A DNA stretch of 64,000 nucleotides from Helicobacter sp. 13S00482-2 (GCF_002272795.1 NZ_MLAT01000002.1:1-64000); one strand, 5' to 3'. Counted from the stretch's first letter, positions 46,244-56,253 are shown. The notes: generated by a model from the letters alone, not told the origin. Made by a program: numbers and translations.

Positions 46244-47275
46244 ATGCTTTTAACAGGAATAATTTGTGGAATTTTATTAGGTTTTGTATTACAGAGAGGT
46301 CGTTTTTGCATAGTGGGAGCTTATAGAGATATTATATTGAGTAAAAAAATGACTGTTTTTGTAGCTATCTTTATTGCTATTTTGATTCAAAGCATTGGTA
46401 TTTTCTTGCTTGAAAATACTGGGGTTATCAAAATCAATCACCAGCCATTTTTTTGGCTCTCAACGATTCTTGGAGGACTTGTTTTTGGGTTTGGTATGGT
46501 TTTAGCAGGTGGGTGTGCCACAGGAACTTGGTATCGTGCAGGAGAGGGACTTATTGGAAGCTATGTTGCATTATTTTTTTATATGCTAGGGGCTGCAATG
46601 GTTAAATTTGGAGTTTTTAAGCCTATTGATGAGGGCTTGAAAAAATATCAAATCACAGATTCGACGATATATCAAAGCTTAGATCTCTCTCCGCTTGTTC
46701 TAATCATAGTTTTATTCTTTATTGTTGTTTTCTTGATGTATAAAGAGTTCAAGAAACCAAAACTTAAAATTGCTAGATTGACTGCTAGAAAAACAGGTAT
46801 CTCTCATTGGCTTTTTGAAAAATCTTGGCATCCTTTTATAACAGCAACCTTAGTAGGATTGATTGCTATTTTAGCATGGCCACTCAGTTATGCAACTGGA
46901 AGAGAATTTGGACTAGGCATCACCACTCCTTCTGCAAATATCATAGGATTTCTCACAACTGGGGATACTAACCTAGTTGATTGGGGTGTATTTTTGGTGC
47001 TAGGTATTTTTATTGGAAGCTTTATTGCTGCAAAAGGAGCGAATGAATTTAAATTCAGAATTCCTGATAAAAAAATACTAGCAGAAAACACTCTTGGGGG
47101 TCTTTTGATGGGGTTTGGAGCTTCTATAGCAGGAGGTTGCACTATAGGGAATGGATTTGTAGAAACGGCGATTTTTTCTTATCAAGGCTGGATATCAATG
47201 ATTTGCTTTTTGATAGGAAGTTTTATAGCAACCTATATCACAATTATTAGACCCTCTAAACTAAAATTAAAGTAA
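46244..47275 (+). CDS. tsuA: YeeE/YedE-family thiosulfate transporter
   Basis: The 343-residue inner-membrane protein has two pseudo-repeats of helices. Family Cys motifs are VLAGGCATGTWYRAGEG near residue 87 and SIAGGCTIGNGF near residue 300, plus QRGRFCIVGA at the N-terminus. E. coli TsuA and its homologues conduct thiosulfate through such cysteines. A GGGAGA ribosome site precedes the ATG. It is followed 20 bp later by a TusA-like gene, the same pairing as E. coli yeeE-yeeD. Confidence 0.88.
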   Translation: MLLTGIICGILLGFVLQRGRFCIVGAYRDIILSKKMTVFVAIFIAILIQSIGIFLLENTGVIKINHQPFFWLSTILGGLVFGFGMVLAGGCATGTWYRAGEGLIGSYVALFFYMLGAAMVKFGVFKPIDEGLKKYQITDSTIYQSLDLSPLVLIIVLFFIVVFLMYKEFKKPKLKIARLTARKTGISHWLFEKSWHPFITATLVGLIAILAWPLSYATGREFGLGITTPSANIIGFLTTGDTNLVDWGVFLVLGIFIGSFIAAKGANEFKFRIPDKKILAENTLGGLLMGFGASIAGGCTIGNGFVETAIFSYQGWISMICFLIGSFIATYITIIRPSKLKLK

Positions 47276-47295
47276 AATTACAAACAAGGAAAAAA

Positions 47296-47523
47296 ATGGT
47301 AAAAACATTACAAACTAATGGACTTGTGTGTCCATTTCCTTTGGTGGAAGCAAAACAAGCAATGCAAGAGCTAAACACTGGAGATGAACTCATTATTCAT
47401 TTTGATTGCACACAAGCAACTCAAAGCATTCCTGAATGGGCAGCCCAAGAAGGATATGAAGTAGGAGAATTTATCCAAACTGGCGATGCACAGTGGAAAA
47501 TATCGGTCTTCAAGAGTAAATGA
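47296..47523 (+). CDS. tsuB: TusA-like sulfur carrier (TsuB/YeeD)
   Basis: The 75-residue protein of the SirA/TusA fold has the conserved CPFP motif (Cys13 in GLVCPFPLVEAKQAM). In TsuAB systems this partner is needed for thiosulfate uptake, and the Cys carries a persulfide in TusA proteins. It lies directly behind tsuA and is convergent with trpS, with one base between the ends. Confidence 0.9.
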   Translation: MVKTLQTNGLVCPFPLVEAKQAMQELNTGDELIIHFDCTQATQSIPEWAAQEGYEVGEFIQTGDAQWKISVFKSK

Positions 47524-47524
47524 T

Positions 47525-48511
47525 TCAAACTAGACCAATAAGTTCTTTTGCTCTATTGTAAGTGCTTTTAGCTATTGGCCTCACTTGAGTTGCTCCTGCT
47601 TGAAGGATTTTTTCTATATAGCCTTTTTCGCTAACTAATTTTTCATACTCTTCTCTAATGGGTTTGAGAGATTCTATGATGACTTCAGCTAGAGCACTCT
47701 TGAATTCTCCATATCCCTTGCCTTCAAACTCCTGCTCTATGACCTCCTTTGTTTTATGCGTAAAAATCTCATAAATACCAAGTAAATTATAGAGCCCTTC
47801 TCGATTTTTATCAAAAACAATAGAGGTTTGAGAATCTGTGGTAGCTTTTTTGATTTTTCTACTAATAACATCTGGAGTGTCTAGCAAGAATATTGCATGA
47901 TTAGCACCTTTTGCTGATTTACTCATCTTACTTGTTGGATCATCTAAACCCATTACCCTAGAACCACTTTTGAAAATCATAGGCTCAGGAATCTTAAAAC
48001 ACTCACCAAAATCACGATTAAACCTCTCGGCTATATTTCTAGTTAGCTCTAAATGTTGTTTTTGATCTTCTCCAACTGGAACACCATCAGCTTGATAAAG
48101 CAATATGTCTGCGGCCATTAAAACAGGATAGTTAAATAGTCCTGCATTTACATTTTTAGGATTTTTTGCAGATTTATCTTTGAATTGCGTCATTCGATTC
48201 ATTTCCCCCATAGATACATTACAATCAAGTATCCAAGAAAGTGCTGGATGTTCATCTATTTCGCTCTGAATAAAAAGATTTGATTTTTTCATATCTATTC
48301 CACAAGCCAAAAGCATAGCGGCGAGTTCATAGGTATTTTTTCTGAGTTCTTTTGGGTTTTGGGTTGTTGTGATCGCGTGTGAATTGACCACGCAAAAAAT
48401 ATTTTCATACTCATCTTGAGAGTCTACCCAATTCTTTACCGCCCCTAGATAATTTCCCAAATGAATCTGTCCTGTTGGTTGGATTCCTGAAAACACTCTT
48501 TTTTTTATCAT
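47525..48511 (-). CDS. trpS: Tryptophanyl-tRNA synthetase
   Basis: The 328-residue class I synthetase has the HIGH-type motif [12 protein letters not shown] near residue 12 and the KMSKS-type motif SKMSKSAKG near residue 195. I place the start at the ATG at 48511, with GGAG about 10 bases upstream. The frame is open for 25 more codons upstream, but those residues do not fit the family. It is adjacent to yej genes on one side and the bioC-secG cluster on the other, as in H. pylori. Confidence 0.96.
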   Translation of the reverse strand: MIKKRVFSGIQPTGQIHLGNYLGAVKNWVDSQDEYENIFCVVNSHAITTTQNPKELRKNTYELAAMLLACGIDMKKSNLFIQSEIDEHPALSWILDCNVSMGEMNRMTQFKDKSAKNPKNVNAGLFNYPVLMAADILLYQADGVPVGEDQKQHLELTRNIAERFNRDFGECFKIPEPMIFKSGSRVMGLDDPTSKMSKSAKGANHAIFLLDTPDVISRKIKKATTDSQTSIVFDKNREGLYNLLGIYEIFTHKTKEVIEQEFEGKGYGEFKSALAEVIIESLKPIREEYEKLVSEKGYIEKILQAGATQVRPIAKSTYNRAKELIGLV

Positions 48512-48626
48512 TATATAAAACTCCAAAAATTTAAATTTCCAAAAATTGATTATACACTCCAAACCACACAAATGCAAAAGTAGCAAAATAAAAAAATACT
48601 TTTTTGATATTTTAGGAAAAAATAAT

Positions 48627-48632
48627 TATAAT
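48627..48632 (+). promoter_or_regulatory. -10 promoter element of the LPP20-like gene
   Basis: TATAAT occurs in the AT-rich gap between the divergent trpS and LPP20-like genes. Transcription from near 48639 would give a leader of about 65 bases before the lipoprotein ATG. Confidence 0.5.
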
Positions 48633-48703
48633 GTCATACATTCTTGCATCATTTTAACGATGTCAGATCTTGAGTTAAGTAAATTCACAAAAAGGAAAAA
48701 AAA

Positions 48704-49243
48704 ATGAAAAAAGCTTATCTTGTCGGTTCTTTGATACTCATAGGTATCCTTGCAGGTTGTGGTACAAAAAGCGAACAATTAGGGAATGTTTCTGAGTATG
48801 GGTTAGAAGATGCTCCTCAATGGGTTTTAAGTAGCGATAAAGAACTTTTAAGTGCTACTGGGAGTGCAAAAATCAAGAATAATAATGTCGGATTTGCCAC
48901 TTCACAAGCCACTAACACAGCTAGAGCAGAAATAGCAAGTCAGATCGCTACACGAATTGAAAGCAAATACAAAGAGCTTACTACTAGTGATGAAAACGAT
49001 GTTTCTCAAGAAATCGTTCAAGCAATTAGAAGTAGTGTGGATACAACACTTGCGGGATCAAAACGTGTCAAAACTTGGATAAGTAAAGATGGTACAGTAT
49101 GGGTATTGGTGCAAGTACAAAAACTTGATACAAAACTTTTACAAGCAAATTTGGCCAAGAGTAAATCTGTGGATAAAGCCGCTGCAAAAGCACTTTCTGA
49201 GGCTGTAGATGAAATCATAGATGGTAAAAAATCAGATCAATAA
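48704..49243 (+). CDS. LPP20-family lipoprotein
   Basis: The 179-residue protein has a lipoprotein signal peptide ending in the lipobox LAGC (Cys19). An LPP20-type domain follows, with DAPQWVLSS, then SQATNTARAEIASQIATRIE and VWVLVQVQKLDTKLL. H. pylori Lpp20 (HP1456) has the same layout (GAPDWV, NQATAKARANLAANL), but this gene lies elsewhere, so it may be a paralogue. It is probably attached to the outer membrane. AAGGAAA precedes the ATG. Confidence 0.85.
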   Translation: MKKAYLVGSLILIGILAGCGTKSEQLGNVSEYGLEDAPQWVLSSDKELLSATGSAKIKNNNVGFATSQATNTARAEIASQIATRIESKYKELTTSDENDVSQEIVQAIRSSVDTTLAGSKRVKTWISKDGTVWVLVQVQKLDTKLLQANLAKSKSVDKAAAKALSEAVDEIIDGKKSDQ

Positions 49244-49260
49244 GGGATTGTTTTAGTCAT

Positions 49261-49983
49261 CTATTTAACTTTTGATATCCCCGCAAACATCAAGACTTCG
49301 TATTGGACTTTTTGATAGGGGATATGATTTTTAAAATATTTAGCTCTAGAATAGTTTAACACTCCTCCACCTAGCAATCCAGACTCTTTAAGATGTCTTA
49401 AAAAATCCTCTCTATTATCAAAATCTCTCTCAAGCTCTTCTATCCAAAGTTCTCCTTCAAAGTATTTATACAAAATATCCTCTAAAGTTTTTTTATCTCG
49501 CAATGGAGAAGTAGTTTGTAAAAACTGGTGAACACAACACAGACTTTTATCTGTATGAATAGCAAATCTAGCCATATGGGAAGATTTCGCAAGTTTATAC
49601 ATCATTGAATCCAGATCTTGTGCCCATTGCAACGAAGAAGCGGCAACAACAAGATCATATGTGCGAAAAATAAATTTTTCAAAATCCTCACAAATAAGTT
49701 CAATATTCTGGATATGTTTAGCCTTTTTTGGATGCTCAAAAATCATTTCTTTTGAAATATCTAAGGCATAAAATTCTCTAATCTTTATTCTCAATCTATC
49801 CAATTCAATGGCGACTGCTCCACATCCACAACCTATGTCTATTACCTTATCAATGTTTTTAAAATCACACGAACGTAGCAATATATCTACAATTTCAGCT
49901 TGAATCAAAGAAGATCGCTTATATGAATGAGCTTGTTTTGCAAAAGAATTTGGCTTATTTTTATTGGCTAATTGTATTATCAT
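49261..49983 (-). CDS. bioC: BioC-like SAM-dependent methyltransferase
   Basis: The 240-residue class I methyltransferase has the SAM motif VIDIGCGCGAVAIEL near residue 47 and ALDISKEMI. SFAKQAHSYKRSSLIQAEI near the N-terminus and ASSLQWAQDLD are typical of BioC, which masks malonyl-ACP as methyl ester to start biotin synthesis. A bioC gene precedes secG in H. pylori (HP1254), which supports the name. Substrate proof is lacking. Confidence 0.8.
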   Translation of the reverse strand: MIIQLANKNKPNSFAKQAHSYKRSSLIQAEIVDILLRSCDFKNIDKVIDIGCGCGAVAIELDRLRIKIREFYALDISKEMIFEHPKKAKHIQNIELICEDFEKFIFRTYDLVVAASSLQWAQDLDSMMYKLAKSSHMARFAIHTDKSLCCVHQFLQTTSPLRDKKTLEDILYKYFEGELWIEELERDFDNREDFLRHLKESGLLGGGVLNYSRAKYFKNHIPYQKVQYEVLMFAGISKVK

Positions 49984-50055
49984 TTTGAAATTTTATATTG
50001 TAATCAATAAAGTTTTGGTAAAATGGCACCTTAATACTGATTTTTGGAGAAATTA

Positions 50056-50409
50056 ATGATCAACGCACTCCTTGTGATTCAAATAATTTTAGCAATCTTA
50101 ATTGTTATTGTCGTACTGCTTCAGAAAAGCTCAAGCATTGGTCTTGGGGTGTATAGCGGAAGCAATGATTCTGTTTTTGGAGCAAAAGGTCCAGCTAGTT
50201 TTATGGCAAAAGTGACAATGTTTTTAGGACTCTTATTTTTAATCAATACCATCTCACTAGGCTATGTTTATAACAAATCCCATAACAAAAGTATCTTAGA
50301 TGACAATAGAGCTAAATCTTTAATCCCCGCTGTCCCACTAAATACACTTGAACCAGTCAAGCCAATAGCACCATTAGCCCCTACCCTGCCCTCACAAGAA
50401 GCAAAATAA
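50056..50409 (+). CDS. secG: Preprotein translocase subunit SecG
   Basis: The protein of about 117 residues has two hydrophobic helices (about 1-22 and 50-72) separated by the conserved [32 protein letters not shown] loop. A Pro-rich tail ends it. It assists SecYEG translocation. The start is the ATG at 50056 with TGGAGA upstream; the in-frame TTG at 50044 lies within that ribosome site. Confidence 0.95.
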   Translation: MINALLVIQIILAILIVIVVLLQKSSSIGLGVYSGSNDSVFGAKGPASFMAKVTMFLGLLFLINTISLGYVYNKSHNKSILDDNRAKSLIPAVPLNTLEPVKPIAPLAPTLPSQEAK

Positions 50410-50420
50410 AAGGACAAAAG

Positions 50421-50978
50421 ATGCTAAAAGATATTTATTCACATACCAAATCTCATATGGAAAAAACTTTAGATGCTTTGCATAGGGATTTTGCTACTCT
50501 AAGGAGCGGTAAAGTATCAATCAATATATTAGACAATATAAGAGTTAGCTATTATGATACTCCTACTCCCTTGAATCAAGTCGGATCAGTAATAGCTCAA
50601 GATGCTACAACTATTGTTATCAACCCTTGGGAAAAAAGTCTCTTAAAGGATATTGAACGAGCAATACAAGAAGCAAATATTGGCGTGAATCCAAATTCAG
50701 ATGGGGATTGTATTAAATTATTTTTTCCTCCAATGACCCAAGAGCAAAGAAAAGAAATTGCCAAAGAAGCCAAATCTATGGGTGAAAAAGCAAAAATAGC
50801 CGTGCGAAACATAAGACAAGATGGCAATAATCAAATAAAAAAACTAGAGAAAGATAAAGAAATTACAGAAGATGAGAGCAAAAAAGGTCTAGATGAGATA
50901 CAAAAATATACTGATGAATATGTGAAAAAAATAGAAGATACCACAAAACGCAAAGAAGAAGAAGTAATGAAGGTGTAA
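50421..50978 (+). CDS. frr: Ribosome recycling factor
   Basis: The 185-residue protein shows the family patterns [38 protein letters not shown] near the N-terminus and [33 protein letters not shown] in the middle. It separates ribosomal subunits with EF-G after termination. It lies 11 bp behind secG and 48 bp before pyrE. Confidence 0.97.
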   Translation: MLKDIYSHTKSHMEKTLDALHRDFATLRSGKVSINILDNIRVSYYDTPTPLNQVGSVIAQDATTIVINPWEKSLLKDIERAIQEANIGVNPNSDGDCIKLFFPPMTQEQRKEIAKEAKSMGEKAKIAVRNIRQDGNNQIKKLEKDKEITEDESKKGLDEIQKYTDEYVKKIEDTTKRKEEEVMKV

Positions 50979-51026
50979 AACTTTATTTCATTCAGGCAGA
51001 AATATAAAATTCAAAGGGAGCGTTCT

Positions 51027-51641
51027 ATGAGTCTTGATGTTAAAAAATGCTATATTGATGCTGATGCCTTACTTAAGGGACACTTTCTCCTTAGTAGTGG
51101 AAATCACTCTGATCATTATCTTCAGTCAGCAAAAGTTTTAGAAAATCCACAGACGGCACAAATTTTAGCAGAAGCATTGAGCAAACAAATACGCGAATCA
51201 AAAATAAGAGTCGATTGTGTTTGTTCTCCTGCACTTGGAGGTGTGATAGCGGGATATGAACTCGCTAAAGCACTTCAAGTGAGATTTATTTTTACTGAGC
51301 GTGTTGAGGGAATAATGACCTTAAGAAGGGGATTTGAAGTCAAAAAAAATGAAAAAATTCTCATCTGTGAAGACATCATCACTACAGGTGGTTCTGCCCT
51401 AGAAGCAGCGAAATGCGTTCAGGCAAAAGGAGGAGAAGTTATTGCTTATGCAGGACTTGCAAATAGAGGATTTTGTCAAAGGGTAGGCTCAAATCTAGAA
51501 AAAAAACCTGAGTGCAAACTTCCTGATAATATTCCTTTATTTGCATTGGAAGATTTTATTTTTAATATGTACGATCCAAAGGATTGTCCTTTATGTAAAG
51601 ATGGCACCAGAGCAATAAAGCCTGGTAGTAGGGGCAACTAG
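51027..51641 (+). CDS. pyrE: Orotate phosphoribosyltransferase
   Basis: The 204-residue type I phosphoribosyltransferase has the PRPP-binding [18 protein letters not shown] (near residue 112). [14 protein letters not shown] and the [18 protein letters not shown] segment are also present. It makes orotidine monophosphate in pyrimidine synthesis. AAGGGAGCG precedes the ATG. Confidence 0.96.
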   Translation: MSLDVKKCYIDADALLKGHFLLSSGNHSDHYLQSAKVLENPQTAQILAEALSKQIRESKIRVDCVCSPALGGVIAGYELAKALQVRFIFTERVEGIMTLRRGFEVKKNEKILICEDIITTGGSALEAAKCVQAKGGEVIAYAGLANRGFCQRVGSNLEKKPECKLPDNIPLFALEDFIFNMYDPKDCPLCKDGTRAIKPGSRGN

Positions 51642-51649
51642 GATATAGT

Positions 51650-52153
51650 TTGAATCCAAAATATCGATGGCGAAAAGTCAAAAATCAAAAAACCTCTCGC
51701 CAAATACCCGTTTTAATTAAAAAATCAACGCCAATACAAACTCTCAAAGATATTCGAGCATTTTCCAGAATAAAAGCTTTTATCACAGATATGTTTATGA
51801 TTTATACACCTATTCTGTATGTCGTCACCTATCTTATACTAGGAAGTGCAGAAAAATTTCGGCACGATCAAAAAAGCATTTTTATCTGCGTATTGATATA
51901 TGGCATTGTTTCTGCAATATTTATCACAATATCCTCTCAAACTCCAGGTCTCAGATACATGCAGTTACAAATCATAAGAGACAATGGAGAAAAAATAGGT
52001 TTTTTTAGAGCTTTATTTAGATTTTTTATTTGGATATTTGGGGTAGCGATTTTTATAGGAATTTTAATGCCTTTTTTCAGAAAAGATAAAAAATGTCTTC
52101 ATGATATTTTGTGCGGTACGACTCTCATCGAAAAACCCCATACATTCAAATAA
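51650..52153 (+). CDS. RDD-family membrane protein
   Basis: The 167-residue protein has three hydrophobic helices and the RDD pattern: a polar helix AFSRIKAFITDMFMIYTPIL near residue 43, QTPGLRYMQLQIIRDNGEKIGFFRALFRF, and KKCLHDILCGTTLI. It starts at a TTG 8 bases after the pyrE stop. RDD proteins are of uncertain function, though some affect ion homeostasis. Its position after pyrE is conserved with H. pylori (HP1258, from memory). Confidence 0.85.
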   Translation: MNPKYRWRKVKNQKTSRQIPVLIKKSTPIQTLKDIRAFSRIKAFITDMFMIYTPILYVVTYLILGSAEKFRHDQKSIFICVLIYGIVSAIFITISSQTPGLRYMQLQIIRDNGEKIGFFRALFRFFIWIFGVAIFIGILMPFFRKDKKCLHDILCGTTLIEKPHTFK

Positions 52154-52240
52154 TCAAATCTCTGATATTATTAATTTATACTTAAAAATAAATCAGCTAA
52201 AATGGCAAGACTAAAAAAAACAAAACAAATGAGGTTTCAT

Positions 52241-52927
52241 ATGGAACACAGACTTTTCACTTTTGCGGGTTTGATTAATCCTGATCACGATTTTATTATT
52301 GGTTTTTATACAATCTTGTGTGCTCTCATCACCATAGCTACTGCCAAACTAGCTACCACTAGAATGAGAGTTGTGCCCTCTGGGATTCAAAACCTTTATG
52401 AAACCGTGATTAGTGGTATGTTGTTTATGGCAAAAGATGTCATTGGTGAAAAACTTGCAAGAAAATATTTTCCCCTTGCAGGAACGATAGGCATATATGT
52501 ATTTTTTTGCAATATGATAGGCATCATACCTGGTTTTGAAGCTCCTACTTCTAGCTGGAGTTTCACGCTTGTTTTAGCATTGATAGTCTTTTTTTACTAC
52601 CACTATGAAGGCATCAAGGCTCAAGGTATTTTTCATTATATTATTCATTTTATGGGTCCTGTAAAATGGCTCGCACCTCTAATGTTTCCTATTGAAATCA
52701 TCTCTCATCTCTCTCGTATCATTTCGCTATCATTCAGGCTTTTTGGAAATATCAAAGGTGATGATATGTTTTTGCTAGTGATGCTGATGCTAGTTCCCTG
52801 GATAGTTCCTATAGCGCCTTTTGCAATCCTAATATTTATGGGCATACTTCAAGCATTTGTATTTATGATACTTACCTATGTTTATCTTGCAGGAGCCGTA
52901 CTTGTAGAAGAACAAGACCATTTATAA
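52241..52927 (+). CDS. atpB: ATP synthase F0 subunit a
   Basis: This protein of about 228 residues forms the proton half-channels of F0 against the c-ring. Five or six helices are visible, with the conserved [20 protein letters not shown] (essential Arg) near residue 165 and [21 protein letters not shown] at the C-terminus. I use the ATG at 52241 as start, with GAGG about 10 bases upstream, as the upstream 13 codons are not family-like. Other F0F1 genes are not adjacent. Confidence 0.95.
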   Translation: MEHRLFTFAGLINPDHDFIIGFYTILCALITIATAKLATTRMRVVPSGIQNLYETVISGMLFMAKDVIGEKLARKYFPLAGTIGIYVFFCNMIGIIPGFEAPTSSWSFTLVLALIVFFYYHYEGIKAQGIFHYIIHFMGPVKWLAPLMFPIEIISHLSRIISLSFRLFGNIKGDDMFLLVMLMLVPWIVPIAPFAILIFMGILQAFVFMILTYVYLAGAVLVEEQDHL

Positions 52928-52930
52928 TCT

Positions 52931-53140
52931 ATGAAAAAACTCACTCTTATTAATGTCTTAGAATTTTTTACAGGACTTTTTGGAGGTATTGCTTTTTTTG
53001 GAGCTACTATGTGTCTGTTTCTTTTTAAAAATATGAATCCTCTAGTGTGTTTTATTTTTGCTTTGCTTGTTTTTGGGGTTTTTAGCTTTTTTTCTATTGC
53101 ATCTAAATCCCTAAGCATCCTTTTAAAAAGTCAATCTTGA
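52931..53140 (+). CDS. Small two-helix membrane protein
   Basis: The 69-residue hypothetical protein has two hydrophobic segments (about 11-30 and 37-58) and a short basic end. It begins 3 bases after the atpB stop and overlaps the next gene's TTG start, so it is translated as part of that operon. I recognise no family. Confidence 0.65.
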   Translation: MKKLTLINVLEFFTGLFGGIAFFGATMCLFLFKNMNPLVCFIFALLVFGVFSFFSIASKSLSILLKSQS

Positions 53141-53748
53141 ACTTACAATCTTATTTCATCACTTCCCCCGCTCTTTATCCAAACAACTCCATTTTTATAT
53201 TTACTCAAAACCTTCAAAATATTTCTTCCATGCATCATATTGATAAAGCTTGTTTTAGAGATAATTCAGCCATTATTCCTGATCATTTAATAGAGATCTT
53301 CATAAGATGGTGTGAAAAAAATCAAATCCAAAGTTTTATTAATCTTGTCAATACTCAATCAAGTATAAAATACGCAAAACTCTATGATGCCAAAGGAGTT
53401 CATATAAAAGAAAATAGTCTCTATGACACAAAAAAAGCTCAAAATGAGAAACTATTAATATTTTATAGTTCTCATTGCATCAAACAAGCACAAGAAGCTC
53501 TTAAAATTGGAGTGGATTTCCTCACTTTAAGTCCTATTTTTCACACTCCAAACAAAGGTATTCCATTAGGAATACAATACTTAAAGATGATTGATTCATC
53601 GATAAAAAGCCGTCTATTTGCACTTGGAGGAATCATTTGCGAGAATCAAATCACACAGATAAAAACCACAGGAGTGAAAGGTTTTGCCTCCATTAGATAT
53701 TTTCAAGATACACAAATACTAAAGACTAACAATAACGTGCTAGAATAA
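53137..53748 (+). CDS. ThiE/TenI-like protein
   Basis: The 203-residue protein of the thiamine-phosphate-synthase TIM-barrel family has YDAKGVHIKENSL (cf. GVHLGQ), a YSSHCIKQAQEALKIGVDFLTLSPIFHTPNKG segment (cf. DYxxxGPvfpTxtK), then FALGGI and KGFASIRYF. Typical ThiE pyrophosphate-binding residues are only partly evident, so a TenI-like role or a divergent ThiE are both possible. It starts at TTG 53137 inside the upstream stop. thiG is at 58916 in this window. Confidence 0.75.
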   Translation: MNLQSYFITSPALYPNNSIFIFTQNLQNISSMHHIDKACFRDNSAIIPDHLIEIFIRWCEKNQIQSFINLVNTQSSIKYAKLYDAKGVHIKENSLYDTKKAQNEKLLIFYSSHCIKQAQEALKIGVDFLTLSPIFHTPNKGIPLGIQYLKMIDSSIKSRLFALGGIICENQITQIKTTGVKGFASIRYFQDTQILKTNNNVLE

Positions 53749-53775
53749 TTATCAAAACAACTTAAAAGGATACTG

Positions 53776-54294
53776 ATGAAAACGCTTATTATACTGGCTC
53801 ATCCGAATATAAAAAACTCCAAAATCAACAAGACACTTTGTGAAACCATAAAAAATATGCCCAATGTAACATTGCATAATCTCTATGAAATATATCCTGA
53901 TAGCAAAATTGATGCATCAAAAGAAATAGAACTGCTAAAATCCAATGATAAAATTGTTTTTCAATTTCCCTTATATTGGTTTAGTTCTCCTAGTATCCTT
54001 AAAGAATGGCTAGATGTAGTTTTCAGCTCCATACTCTATGGAAAAGAACCAAAAATGTTATCTGGAAAAACATTTCAAATCATCACTTCTATGGGAGCTC
54101 CAGAAGAAAGATACACTCCTGGTGGCCGCAATCAAAAAAGCATTGATGATATTCTTATACCTTTCAATCTATCTGCTACCTATATGGGTATGAATGCAAA
54201 AAGCCCTTTTGGCATATACGACGCTATGGGAATAACAGATGAATTACTTTCAAAAGTAGCAATTCAATATAAAGAAATTATTTCAAATATCTGA
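53776..54294 (+). CDS. Flavodoxin-fold NAD(P)H oxidoreductase (KefF/YwrO-like)
   Basis: The 172-residue protein starts LIILAHPNIKNSKINK (flavin-phosphate region) and has KIVFQFPLYWFSSPSILKEWLD and the GKTFQIITSMGAPEERYTPGG segment of NAD(P)H dehydrogenase (quinone) family 2. It probably reduces quinones with FMN. It starts 27 bases after the thiE-like gene and is convergent with mqnD. Confidence 0.88.
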   Translation: MKTLIILAHPNIKNSKINKTLCETIKNMPNVTLHNLYEIYPDSKIDASKEIELLKSNDKIVFQFPLYWFSSPSILKEWLDVVFSSILYGKEPKMLSGKTFQIITSMGAPEERYTPGGRNQKSIDDILIPFNLSATYMGMNAKSPFGIYDAMGITDELLSKVAIQYKEIISNI

Positions 54295-54296
54295 TT

Positions 54297-55157
54297 CTAA
54301 GAATTTCTAATTTCCTTATACTCGGTGGGGATGAAATAATCCTCACACTTAAGCAATCGTTCATAAATACCAGCTTTAAATCCTAGTTCAAACAATTTAT
54401 CAATCCCTTTTTTTTGATCCTGATTCAAGCTTATAGAATCATTATTTGCATATAGATTCAGATAAGTATCAAGCTCCTTTTCACTCACCCGAATAACACC
54501 TCTCTCCATCAACATTTTTGAAAGCGTTTTTTTATTTTTTACAGCGACTTGAACAGCCTTTGTGAGAGTGGTCTCAACATCAATAGCCTTATTGAGGGGA
54601 ATAGAACGTCTCAAAGCCATACCACCGAGCGGAAGAGGCATTTGGGTACCTGCTTGTTCACACCAAACATCCCAAATCTCTCTCTCCACCTCTAGCTCAG
54701 GGTTGAAATTCAAAATAGATTCATGTATCAATACTCCTGCATCAACTTCTCCACTTAGAACTGCTGCTTCTATCTCCAAGAAATTTTTATACACAATTTT
54801 AGCTTGAGGATATTCTAGAGAAAAAATAATTGCATTTGTTGTATGCCTCCCACTCAAAGCAACTTTGAAATCTTTTTTTAAATGAGTGGTTTTCTTCTTG
54901 ATCAGCTTAGGCCCATACCCTTGACCAAAACTCACTCCTGTTTTCAACAAAGCAAAATCATCACTCACAAAAGGATAGGCTCCAAATGAGATCGCACTAA
55001 CATCGTATGTGCCTTTCATTGTAGCTTCATTGAGTGTTTGTATATCTAATGCAACATTACTAAACTTTTGCCCTAAAGAACTATCCACCCAACCAAATAC
55101 GATCGCATAATACATAAACAAATCATCAGCATCAGGACTATGAGCCACACTAACCAT
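54297..55157 (-). CDS. mqnD: Futalosine-pathway menaquinone enzyme MqnD (1,4-dihydroxy-6-naphthoate synthase)
   Basis: The 286-residue periplasmic-binding-protein-fold enzyme begins VSVAHSPDADDLFMYYAI, the MqnA/MqnD family start. DVSAISFGAYPFVSDDFALL and the GVLIHESILNF catalytic-His segment follow. MqnD makes 1,4-dihydroxy-6-naphthoate from cyclic dehypoxanthinyl futalosine. Helicobacter and Campylobacter use this pathway rather than MenA-F. MqnA cannot be wholly excluded by eye, but the length and HSPDADD start favour MqnD. Confidence 0.8.
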   Translation of the reverse strand: MVSVAHSPDADDLFMYYAIVFGWVDSSLGQKFSNVALDIQTLNEATMKGTYDVSAISFGAYPFVSDDFALLKTGVSFGQGYGPKLIKKKTTHLKKDFKVALSGRHTTNAIIFSLEYPQAKIVYKNFLEIEAAVLSGEVDAGVLIHESILNFNPELEVEREIWDVWCEQAGTQMPLPLGGMALRRSIPLNKAIDVETTLTKAVQVAVKNKKTLSKMLMERGVIRVSEKELDTYLNLYANNDSISLNQDQKKGIDKLFELGFKAGIYERLLKCEDYFIPTEYKEIRNS

Positions 55158-55221
55158 CTCTTTTCCTTATTTGTCTTTAGGTAAAATATTACAGAATCAA
55201 AACAAATAGGAGGACATAAGA

Positions 55222-55713
55222 TTGCAAAATATTTATCTAGCAGGAGGGTGTTTTTGGGGAATACAAGGGTATTTTGATCTCTTGGTTGGTGTAGAAAAAA
55301 CGAGTGTGGGTTATGCAAATTCAAATATTACAAACCCTAGCTATGAGGACGTATGCACTGGTACAAGTGGTGCTGCTGAAACTTTAAAACTTTTTTATGA
55401 TGAAAAAAAGATTTGCTTAGAAGAAATTCTTGGGCGATTTTTTTCTATTATTGATCCTACCGCTATCAATAAACAAGGGAATGATATTGGGACTCAATAT
55501 AGAAGTGGTATTTATGCTAAAGATTTGAATCTATTGGAAAAATGCAGAGATTTTTTACAAAAAATCCAATCTCGCTATGATAAGCCCATACAAACAGAGA
55601 TAAAAGAATTAACAAATTACTACTTAGCGGAAGATTACCATCAAAAATATCTACAAAAAAATCCACGTGGGTATTGTCATGTTGATTTATCTCTAGCATT
55701 AAAACCTTTATGA
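55222..55713 (+). CDS. msrA: Peptide methionine sulfoxide reductase A
   Basis: The 163-residue enzyme has the catalytic GGCFWG at residues about 8-13. TSVGYANSNITNPSYEDVCTGTSGAAE and DYHQKYLQKNPRGYC follow. It repairs S-methionine sulfoxide. Translation starts at TTG 55222, preceded by a strong AGGAGG. No MsrB domain is fused. It is the last intact gene before the degraded integration region. Confidence 0.95.
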   Translation: MQNIYLAGGCFWGIQGYFDLLVGVEKTSVGYANSNITNPSYEDVCTGTSGAAETLKLFYDEKKICLEEILGRFFSIIDPTAINKQGNDIGTQYRSGIYAKDLNLLEKCRDFLQKIQSRYDKPIQTEIKELTNYYLAEDYHQKYLQKNPRGYCHVDLSLALKPL

Positions 55714-56253
55714 TATAGAGAAAATCTTTGATCTGAAACCCAATAAGTGAGCAAGTCATATGTGTATAAATCTTGAAAATCTTGCCTTAAAAATGTACCG
55801 CGAATCTGATTAAAAGTTTTTGAGTATCACAATACAGTTGAAAATGGGTTTTGGACAAATTCCACCATCATAGAATGCTTCAATCAATAAATATATTTTT
55901 TATAGCAATTTATCCCTAATCTTGGTTCTTAATGATTCATGGACTATTTTCAATTCATCTTGTAACTTATTGCTTATTTTTGGGTTTGCATTTTTTCAAT
56001 TTAACTGCCATCTCCTAATAAAGACTCTGTTATAGCCTCCTTTAAAATCGATTAAAAGCACCATTAAAATTTCGCGTTAAGGAGGAAAATCCTCCACAAG
56101 ATTACAGATCTTTGATTTTTCTGTAGATGATGTCATAAGTTCCTTATTGATTTATTTAAGTGAAGGAGATTATTTTTAACATAACTATAAAAAGATTTAA
56201 AGATATTATGTTTATTTTGATAGGTATCCACGAGACTTCTAAAGATTTATCTA

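Noticed and set aside
56041-56100. GGAGGA-AAA-TCCTCC hairpin as a terminator
   Set aside because: There is a good stem but no T-run on either side and no intact gene ending nearby.
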